The notes under the pieces: generated by a model
Told to the model about the DNA's origin: nothing
What the model saw: only the letters and a program-made list of their open reading frames with translations
Databases searched by the model: none
NCBI RefSeq assembly: GCF_000165835.1
Contig: NC_014642.1
Coordinates: 124,001-188,000, forward strand
Reading direction: 5' to 3'
Length of the DNA stretch: 64,000 nt
From: Achromobacter xylosoxidans A8
GTDB lineage: Bacteria > Pseudomonadota > Gammaproteobacteria > Burkholderiales > Burkholderiaceae_B
Made by a program: the position numbers and the translations under genes
Part shown: one piece after another, positions 58,000-64,000 of the stretch
How positions within the stretch are numbered: the first letter of the stretch is position 1
How the letters are laid out: each line of letters begins with the position of its first letter

Positions 58000-58125
58000 A
58001 TGAAAACACAAAGCAAAGAGCGGCATTTTCTTCCACTCAATGACATTCGAGATGTCATTCGACGTCGGCGGGCCCGCCGCACCTGTCACCGCCAGCGACC
58101 ACCTGGCCCTGCAAGGAATCGTGAT

Positions 58126-59652
58126 ATGCCCCCCACTCGTTCCCTGATCGGCGACGACATACGCAACTCCTGGCGCGAGTTCGCGCCGTTCCTTATCGAA
58201 CTGGCTCGCCACAACCTCCCTCTCCTCGACCGAACCTGGGAATTGCACCCTGAGTGGCGCCTGCTGCGCGACGCGCTCATCCCTATGTTGCTGGGTACGC
58301 CTTACCGCTTTGTCCTGCACCAACGAGCAAGCAACCAGCGCCAGCAGCCGACCTTGGATCCTGACCTCATCCCAGATGCGAATCGCTGCCTGAATTTGAT
58401 CCGCGCGAAGATCTGGCAACGTCTCGGCGACCGCTGCAGCGTGCATCAGTCAAAAGCCATGATCGAAGACATCATGCGGTGGCTGGAGCACCTGACGCTC
58501 GGCTGCTCGATGGACCCAGAGCTTATCCAGATGGATTTCGCTATTGACTTGCCCGAAGTTGGATCGGTCGTGCACCACAACGACCGTTACGGTTTGGCCC
58601 ATGCATCGTCGGCCGGCGCGAGCTCCACCCATATTTCCAACATGGCGGCCACAAATCGCGTCGCGGCTCTGGTCGACGACAAGTTTCAGGCGTTGCGAGA
58701 TTGGCTGGGGGCGCACCCGGATGGTGTGGCAGAGCTCGGCAAGCGGCTTTCGAATATTGCCTATGAACTGGAGGAGCTCCGGTTCGGTTCGAATGCGAGC
58801 CATGCCCTTCCCGAGTACATGAGCGTGTCCTTCTCCATGTATGACGGCGAGCACCGGGCGGTTGTCCACCGGGTACGCGTCCGCAAGCGCGCCCCCACCA
58901 CCGTCTCCCAGTTCGATCAGCCAGCTGTCCTCGCCAGCCTCCATGTCCAGCGCTCCACCCTGCTGCGCCAGCGACGTCAGGAGAGCTTCGCGGGCGAGCT
59001 TGCTGCCTTTGTCCCGCACCCCCAGGAAGCATTCGACTCCACCACGGCCATGGCCCAACGCTGGCGCTGGCTGATTCACGCGCCCCATGCATTGATGACC
59101 CTCCGGGCACTGCTGGAGTCTCTGCCTCAGAAGGTATTCGGCGAGCCCCGCCACGTGCTCGAGTACGTCAACCTGCAGGTCGACATCGAAATCTTGAAGT
59201 CGAGGTGGGAGCTGAGCGGCGAATTCTCCGACCAGCTGGTCGGCGCCCTAGCCTGGGTCAATCCGAAGGGGGATTCAGATGTCTGGCCAGGAACAAGCGA
59301 AACGACGCTCGGCGAGCGCCAGGCTTCGACGTGGTGGCTTTGGTTCGGAGTCACCGGCGCGCCGCTCTGGACGAAGCGCACGGCAGTGTGCCTGGACGAG
59401 GCGCAACAACCGTTAGAGGCTGCGCTTGCGCGCGCCAGGCAGTACATGGAATCTAATCTTGGCTCTCTCGAGGCGGCTGTTGACCTCGTTCTCAGAGAGA
59501 GCGGCTATCATCCCGAGGACTTGTTGGCGCCCACCAAGTCTGAACCATTCTTCTCGGACATGCTGAAGGCCTTCTCGGGGTATGCACGGCCGTTAGGTAT
59601 GCCCATGCTGCGCCAGTCGGCCCCGGAATCTCGCCGCAGTCGAGCGGCGTAA
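58126..59652 (+). CDS. Hypothetical protein divergent from parM, 508 aa
   Basis: A large soluble helical protein that I do not recognise. I chose ATG 58126, with AAGGA 8 bases upstream; the upstream ATG at 58000 directly abuts operator O2 and leaves no room for an RBS. Segments include EYMSVSFSMYDGEHRAVVHR and TASTWWLWFGVTG-like Trp-rich sequence (ASTWWLWFGVTGAPLW). It shares the O2 control region with parM, so plasmid maintenance is possible by context. Confidence 0.6.
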   Translation: MPPTRSLIGDDIRNSWREFAPFLIELARHNLPLLDRTWELHPEWRLLRDALIPMLLGTPYRFVLHQRASNQRQQPTLDPDLIPDANRCLNLIRAKIWQRLGDRCSVHQSKAMIEDIMRWLEHLTLGCSMDPELIQMDFAIDLPEVGSVVHHNDRYGLAHASSAGASSTHISNMAATNRVAALVDDKFQALRDWLGAHPDGVAELGKRLSNIAYELEELRFGSNASHALPEYMSVSFSMYDGEHRAVVHRVRVRKRAPTTVSQFDQPAVLASLHVQRSTLLRQRRQESFAGELAAFVPHPQEAFDSTTAMAQRWRWLIHAPHALMTLRALLESLPQKVFGEPRHVLEYVNLQVDIEILKSRWELSGEFSDQLVGALAWVNPKGDSDVWPGTSETTLGERQASTWWLWFGVTGAPLWTKRTAVCLDEAQQPLEAALARARQYMESNLGSLEAAVDLVLRESGYHPEDLLAPTKSEPFFSDMLKAFSGYARPLGMPMLRQSAPESRRSRAA

Positions 59653-59696
59653 CTTAGCCCTTGCGCGGCACCCTCAACTCAACACGCACGCAGGAA

Positions 59697-60128
59697 ATGA
59701 ACCTCATCAAATCAACAGTCATGACCATTCCAGCGCTCATCGTTGTCGCTGCGTTTCTGTCGTTCCTCCGCATGGTTTGGGACTTTCAGGTCCATTTCTT
59801 GGAGGCTGTTGCAGCCCCCTGGTTCTACTCGGCGGGCGCTGTGCTCCATATTGGCGGCTGGGTATTGTTGGGACTCTCCGTTGCAGCCACAGTCAAGCCA
59901 ATGAGCCACATGATTGTCCGGCTCATCTTTTGCGCGCTTGTGTTCTTCGGCCCTGGCTTGGCGAATTTCTACATTCTCCAGGGAATTCCCCCGGATGTGG
60001 GCACAGACACCCCGATACTACGGACGGTTGTCACGCTAGTCATTGTCGGCACCCCCTGGTTTGCGCTGGCTGCCCACTGGGTGGAAACAATTGCAAAGCG
60101 CAGGGAGAACCAACCTGCCCCGCGATGA
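59697..60128 (+). CDS. Multi-pass membrane protein, 143 aa
   Basis: A hydrophobic protein with about four membrane segments (from IPALIVVAAFLSFLRMVW, through AGAVLHIGGWVLLGLSVAAT and MIVRLIFCALVFFGPGLANF, to VTLVIVGTPWFALAAHWVET). I chose ATG 59697 after CAGGAA; ATG 59721 is possible. It follows the 508-aa gene closely. Function unknown. Confidence 0.55.
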   Translation: MNLIKSTVMTIPALIVVAAFLSFLRMVWDFQVHFLEAVAAPWFYSAGAVLHIGGWVLLGLSVAATVKPMSHMIVRLIFCALVFFGPGLANFYILQGIPPDVGTDTPILRTVVTLVIVGTPWFALAAHWVETIAKRRENQPAPR

Positions 60129-60196
60129 CCTTTCCTCCTGCCCAAGCAGCATGATATCGATCCTCCGCGCCTAGCCGACACGCCCAAGGTTCTCAA

Positions 60197-60703
60197 TTGA
60201 CCCCCAACCACCCCAACTCCGGTCTCCGCAGCGTCGAGGGAGACGTTTCCACCCTCCTCGCCTTCATCTTTGAGCATTTCGGGCGGCCAGGTGACGCCGG
60301 CGCCTTGCCGGATGCAGTCGTTCTTGCCGTTCGCCGTCTTGAGGCGGATATCGCAGCTAGGGGCTCGCTATCAGCCGCTCGCGGCAGAAAGCACGCCGCC
60401 CCCCAGGCGCCGGCCAGCGAAGCGCCCGGCTCCGCAGCGCCTCGGGTAGGGCCGGATGTAAACAATAGGTTGCTCGCCGCCGCCAAGGGTATGACGTCCC
60501 TCTATCCGCACGTCTGGGACCGCACTGATGGCAGCCTAATCGTGTTTCCCGAGAACGTAAGCCGGTTTGACGCGGCCTTTGATGCCTTGCGTATCGCGAC
60601 AGGGGAAGCCGTTGAAGAAGTTGAAGACCAAGACGAGGGCACCGCGCTAGCGTCAGGTTCATCAGACGAGACAATTCTTGGGAGTGGTCGACCGCTCGGG
60701 TAA
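60197..60703 (+). CDS. Hypothetical protein, 168 aa
   Basis: A soluble protein with a TTG start at 60197 and an Ala/Arg-rich middle. The segment around SLYPHVWDRTDGSLIVFPEN looks like a folded core, and the C-terminus is acidic. No family was recognised. Start choice is uncertain because no good RBS is visible. Confidence 0.45.
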   Translation: MTPNHPNSGLRSVEGDVSTLLAFIFEHFGRPGDAGALPDAVVLAVRRLEADIAARGSLSAARGRKHAAPQAPASEAPGSAAPRVGPDVNNRLLAAAKGMTSLYPHVWDRTDGSLIVFPENVSRFDAAFDALRIATGEAVEEVEDQDEGTALASGSSDETILGSGRPLG

Positions 60704-60706
60704 TCT
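60677..60706 (+). promoter_or_regulatory. Degenerate recurring promoter element (E11 candidate)
   Basis: CTTGGG, 18 bases, TAATCT. The spacer contains GAGTGGTCGACCGCTC, an inverted repeat with one mismatched pair. It overlaps the end of the previous gene and precedes ATG 60771. Weaker than E1-E9. Confidence 0.3.
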
Positions 60707-60770
60707 AGATTGTGATCATGGGCATCCCCCTGACTCTTCAAGAATTCAACTGGTCGAATTGAGTAACGCA

Positions 60771-61310
60771 ATGACTGATGCGAGCGGAACCAACATGAAC
60801 GAAAATAATGCGTCCCAGCCCGAGCTGACGGATGAAGAAATCAAGGAAATCGAATCAAGCGTAGGCGGCACGTTTGGCCTGGGGCCGGTCCCCTTCGCTC
60901 GCGCCATTATCGCCGCTATGCTGTCCAAGCAGCGGGCCTCTGATGCAGCGCAGGCAGTGGCCTGGATGCATGAGGAAGACGAGACCCGCGTAATCTCGGC
61001 TCAACAAAAGGCGCAAGCCGAGCGCGATGGCGGTGCATATGCCTCGTCGCTGCGTCCTTATACCATCGCGCTGGGGCGCATTTCCCTCCCCCAGGCCAGC
61101 GGCGGAGCGGCGGGAGGAGAGGAAGTGGGCGCGCTCAAGTCCGCAACGCTTCTCGATCGACTCGGCGTTGATCGCACGGCGTGGGAGGCCGACATGGTCG
61201 CAGCCGGCGCAAAGCATCTCGGCGATGAGTGTTGGGAATGGGAGACCGAGGATTTCGAGTTCCGCCTCTGGCAACAGGCGATCATTCGTGCGCGCAGCCT
61301 CTGCGCTTGA
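60771..61310 (+). CDS. Hypothetical protein, 179 aa
   Basis: A soluble acidic protein (NASQPELTDEEIKEIESSVG; DECWEWETEDFEFRLWQQAI). The WE-rich C-terminus resembles phage- or plasmid-borne hypothetical proteins, but no family can be named. I chose ATG 60771 in preference to the longer frame from 60678. It converges with a secreted-protein gene. Confidence 0.5.
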   Translation: MTDASGTNMNENNASQPELTDEEIKEIESSVGGTFGLGPVPFARAIIAAMLSKQRASDAAQAVAWMHEEDETRVISAQQKAQAERDGGAYASSLRPYTIALGRISLPQASGGAAGGEEVGALKSATLLDRLGVDRTAWEADMVAAGAKHLGDECWEWETEDFEFRLWQQAIIRARSLCA

Positions 61311-61346
61311 ATTCAACAAACGAACGCGGAAAGGTGTGGCTGGGCG

Positions 61347-61781
61347 TCACTCCTCGCGCATACTGCACCCGTAAACTCTCTCTTCTTCGAAGCTTGAGAC
61401 GATTCCGCCCAGAGGGGTGACGAACCCCAAAGTATCCTCCGTCCATCGAAACTGGGGCCCCTCGCTAAAGGCTAACGTTCGACTCTTCACGATCCCATTG
61501 GCGAGCTTATCCAAAACGAACACATAGCGCGTCGTTTTGATGTCAGCAATCGTGCTGACCAGTTTCTCGAACCGCTGAGGCTTTACGGTGCTGATGTCCA
61601 GTTTGCCCGTGGCGAGCATCTTCGTCACGCGTAGCTCAATTCCATTCCACTGCCACTCCGCGGGCGTCTTAATTTCCTTTCCCTGAGAAATCGCGTGCTT
61701 GCAGCTGATGGTGAATCCCGCCTGTGCCGGGGTCGCACAGACTGCTGCCAAAATAAAGGCGCAGAAAATGGAAGGCTTCAT
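61347..61781 (-). CDS. Secreted protein, paralogue of the next gene
   Basis: A protein of about 144 aa with a signal peptide (MKPSIFCAFILAAV, cleaved near AQA-G) and two cysteines (FTISCK, VYGCSM). It shares the pattern FTISCK, W-W-G, NG-SRT, LGFVTP-GGIVSS with the protein at 61866-62297, so the pair arose by tandem duplication. The fold is predicted beta-rich. I set the start at ATG 61781. Function unknown, probably periplasmic. Confidence 0.6.
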   Translation of the reverse strand: MKPSIFCAFILAAVCATPAQAGFTISCKHAISQGKEIKTPAEWQWNGIELRVTKMLATGKLDISTVKPQRFEKLVSTIADIKTTRYVFVLDKLANGIVKSRTLAFSEGPQFRWTEDTLGFVTPLGGIVSSFEEERVYGCSMREE

Positions 61782-61865
61782 AGTTCGAGTGTCGAAGCGG
61801 AGAGGACGAAAGAACGCCCGAAAGCAGACCTCTAGGGCGTGCGAAATCAGCAAGACGTCTCGGCG

Positions 61866-62297
61866 TCAGGACTTCTTCCAAGTGCAGTTGCGATACTCGT
61901 TCTGGTGCGAAGAGACGACAGCCCCTTCGGGGGTCACCAAGTTCCATGTTTCCGTGGCAAGCAATTGGTTGTCGCGCTCGAACACGTGATACGTCCTGGA
62001 TTGCCGGTCACCATTGGACAGGACCGCCGTCACAAAGCCGTAGTAGGTATTGACGATTCCGCTGATGGAATCCCGCTGTACGAAATGAACGGGCTTATAT
62101 CTGTTGGACTTTTCTTCCTTTTCGTGGGTGGTATACGTGGTGCTCACCTCTGAACCATCCCACCGCCATTGGATTGGACGCGCAGCATCTTTTGCAGGCT
62201 TTTCGATTTGAGTTTTGCAGCTGATGGTGAACGCCGCGTGTGCAGGCGCTGCGACGGCCGCGGTCAAAAGCAAAGCACCGATGACGGCATTTTTCAT
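61866..62297 (-). CDS. Secreted protein, tandem paralogue
   Basis: A protein of about 143 aa with a clear signal peptide (MKNAVIGALLLTAAVAAPAHA) and the pattern FTISCK, IQWRWDG, LSNGDRQSRTYHVF, WNLVTPEGAVVSS, RNCTW. Two cysteines near the ends probably pair. The start at ATG 62297 follows AGGGGA and TAGG. It precedes its paralogue on the same strand by about 85 bp. Confidence 0.6.
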   Translation of the reverse strand: MKNAVIGALLLTAAVAAPAHAAFTISCKTQIEKPAKDAARPIQWRWDGSEVSTTYTTHEKEEKSNRYKPVHFVQRDSISGIVNTYYGFVTAVLSNGDRQSRTYHVFERDNQLLATETWNLVTPEGAVVSSHQNEYRNCTWKKS

Positions 62298-62426
62298 ACC
62301 TATATCCCCTGGGTGGATGGATGAAGCAATGCCCCACAGAAACGGCATTGGGGCATTTTCCGGAATCAACAATTGTAGGATTGCGGCTCAGGTACAAAGG
62401 CGAGGGTTAGCCCCCAATTTTCGCCT

Positions 62427-63761
62427 CTATCCTCGGGGACGCTCGTATGTGGGGGCGGTCTTCTCCGCCGCTCGATCGGAATCCTTCCGGTGTTCGATGG
62501 CAGGTAGCGCCCCCAAACACTCGATAAGCGCTGTAGCCGCCGGCGCGGGCCGGTCCCGCTCGTCGACCAGCTTCATGATGGCGATGTCTTCCAGGCGAAT
62601 TCGCCCGATCTCATCGAGATCTTGGTTCTCCGGCCGGCTGCGCTCGGTATCCAACCACCGCATGACCGCCTGAGCCTCGCCTTCGGTCCACCTGTTCCCC
62701 GGCCTGGCAGGCCCGATCACGCCGAGATCGCGTTCGGCCGCCGCCAGCCAGTCCATTTGGGCAGCGCTCAGCTTGTCATCTCCAAGTATGACGAGCGGCC
62801 GATGAATGATGGCCACGGGCGTTTGGCGAGGCCAAGCCTGGCGGTCGTCGTACCAGCCCTGCTCACGCACTTGGTAGAACTGGCTCCGGAGCGATAGCCA
62901 ATCCTTCGGCGTCGTGTACAGCAGCAGCTCGGCGCCGACATCACGCGCCACCCGAGCCAGTTCAAGGCGGCTCTGTGCGGGGGCCGGGGCATCCCCCAGG
63001 ACCTCGCCCGAGGCATCATCGACCAGGGAGTTTCCGACCTTCGTCGTTCCCGCTGGCAGCCCGAGGTTGTGAACGGAGCGGCCCACCCAGTCCGAATCCG
63101 CGACCAGCACGATACGCCCAAGGGATGCACGCTCGGGGGGCGTGGACGCCTCAGGCGCGACCAGGCGAATGCGTTCCACCCCGAGGACCGAAAGAACCTC
63201 GTTGCCGGGCTCATCCCAGGACGCAGACACCAAGGCACGGCCGCCGCCCAGATCGATCTCGACCGCCGTAGCGCGCACGTCTGCACCGGCCCGCACAGAC
63301 GTCCATTCCCGCTCCGAATAGGCTGAGCCCAGCGGAATGCTCTCGGGGGCGCCTCGGTGATAGCGCAGACTCGCTTCAGGTTCGAATTCGGCCGGATTCG
63401 CCCGCGGGAGAGCCCGCCGCCGGGGAGCAACAGGTTCCTGTTGGCCCACGTCCCCCGACCAGTATTCAACGTTTTCGTCGTCAGACTGGGTGAGCGGCGC
63501 CTCGTCCAGCCAGGCGGGCGGATCCAGCGCATCGATTGGGACGGCTTCGATCCCCACGCTTGGCTGCGAATGGGTCTGAAGGCCCTTTGCTGGAGCGGCT
63601 CCAAACGTGCTCCTACCTGGCTGACGCTCTTCAGAGGATGCCAGCGCCATCGGTGGCACGTTCACCTGCGGCGCCGGCCGGGGCGCCGGCGCACGGGGTG
63701 CTGGTGTTGGAGTATCAGGACCGACCAGACCAGTGCCCGGAATATTGAAGCGTATCCCCAT
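62427..63761 (-). CDS. Unknown protein, 444 aa
   Basis: A soluble protein: about 110 Pro/Ala-rich disordered residues, then a mixed alpha/beta body (GRIVLVADSDWVGRSVHNLG; ARDVGAELLLYTTPKDWLSL) and a helical C-terminus (IGRIRLEDIAIMKLVDERDR). VLVADSDW followed by KVGN is faintly like a nucleotide-binding or Toprim-type strand, but no family can be named. It follows the partial gene at the window end by 37 bp and may belong to the transfer operon continuing to the right. Confidence 0.55.
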   Translation of the reverse strand: MGIRFNIPGTGLVGPDTPTPAPRAPAPRPAPQVNVPPMALASSEERQPGRSTFGAAPAKGLQTHSQPSVGIEAVPIDALDPPAWLDEAPLTQSDDENVEYWSGDVGQQEPVAPRRRALPRANPAEFEPEASLRYHRGAPESIPLGSAYSEREWTSVRAGADVRATAVEIDLGGGRALVSASWDEPGNEVLSVLGVERIRLVAPEASTPPERASLGRIVLVADSDWVGRSVHNLGLPAGTTKVGNSLVDDASGEVLGDAPAPAQSRLELARVARDVGAELLLYTTPKDWLSLRSQFYQVREQGWYDDRQAWPRQTPVAIIHRPLVILGDDKLSAAQMDWLAAAERDLGVIGPARPGNRWTEGEAQAVMRWLDTERSRPENQDLDEIGRIRLEDIAIMKLVDERDRPAPAATALIECLGALPAIEHRKDSDRAAEKTAPTYERPRG

Positions 63762-63798
63762 AGTCGCTCACCCAAGAAGTAAATTTCAGTGGCCAGGA

Positions 63799-64000
63799 TT
63801 AGCCGTGTTCGCGCGGGCGTTCGATTTGCTGGGGCGCCGGCTCCTCGTCACCGAAGAAGCCGTCATCGACCGGCGGAGGCATTACAGGTGCTGGCAACTG
63901 GTCAACCGGTTGAAGTGCTGCCGCGCCGGTGTCGGCACCGTCCTGCTCTTGTGCTTGGTCCGCCGCCACCTGGTTGTATCCCAGCTGCTCAATATGGACT
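63799..64000 (-). CDS. C-terminal end of a gene entering from the right
   Basis: An open minus-strand frame of about 66 codons with its stop (TAA) at 63799-63801. Visible residues begin VHIEQLGYNQVAADQAQEQD and end in a Pro-rich acidic tail (PPPVDDGFFGDEEPAPQQIE). Such a tail would suit a coupling protein of DotL/TrbC type, but too little is visible to decide. Confidence 0.5.
   Translation of the reverse strand, partial: VHIEQLGYNQVAADQAQEQDGADTGAAALQPVDQLPAPVMPPPVDDGFFGDEEPAPQQIERPREHG

Noticed and set aside
58000..58125. Upstream start (ATG 58000) of the 508-aa gene
   Set aside because: It abuts operator O2 with no RBS; ATG 58126 has AAGGA at good spacing.
1..64000. tRNA, rRNA, insertion sequence or phage integrase genes
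   Set aside because: No cloverleaf, rRNA-like block, transposase or integrase motif was recognised in any frame; absence by eye is not proof.

Overview
The window looks like part of a large conjugative plasmid, or a plasmid-like integrative element, of a high-GC betaproteobacterium. Alcaligenaceae such as Bordetella or Achromobacter fit best, because the autotransporter protease at 32974-35757 resembles Bordetella SphB1; this host call is inference. Plasmid character rests on an actin-type partition pair (parM/parR), a KorA/TrfB-like regulator, a near-complete I-type (Dot/Icm, IncI Tra-like) type IV secretion system and a type IVB thin pilus. No rRNA or tRNA gene, IS element or CRISPR array was recognised.

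Layout. 1-3714: the end of a Sel1-like gene, then a minus-strand cluster with prepilin peptidase pilU, a SPOR-like protein and a secreted HESGH metallopeptidase. 3810-11056: plus-strand accessory genes (rdgC, an orphan C5 DNA methyltransferase, many short unknown proteins), several with their own promoter of one recurring design. 10586-14658: an overlapping operon of a small protein, a SPPY-type DNA methyltransferase and a PD-(D/E)XK nuclease, then an HNH-like protein. 14712-17339: a secreted DRGH nuclease and an AbiE-type toxin/antitoxin pair in toxin-first order. 17545-30721: the minus-strand secretion operon, in the Legionella icmM-L-K-E-G-C-D-J-B order (dotJ, dotI, dotH, dotG, dotF, dotE, dotP, dotN, dotO) with three inserted unknown genes. 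30963-32653: two unknown genes. 32974-35757: the autotransporter. 35933-41413: a second plus-strand accessory island with the same promoter design, an N6-methylase-like protein lacking motif IV, a PAPS-reductase-like protein and the KorA-like regulator. 41410-56115: one long minus-strand operon joining secretion genes dotD, dotC, dotB and icmT to pilus genes pilL, N, O, P, Q, R, S and V. 56297-57858: parM and parR. 58126-64000: unknown genes and the 3' end of a gene entering from the right.

Two dispersed regulatory motifs tie the regions together. A 24-bp palindrome, TATGAAT-N10-ATTCATA, lies just upstream of the pilU cluster, nuclease, secretion operon, autotransporter, parM and, in weaker form, dotD, so one plasmid regulator may control transfer, partition, surface protease and nuclease. 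A promoter-like element, TTTTGG-N18-TAGACT with an often self-complementary spacer, precedes at least nine accessory transcription units, all on the plus strand; this resembles the organisation of leading-region anti-defence islands on conjugative plasmids.
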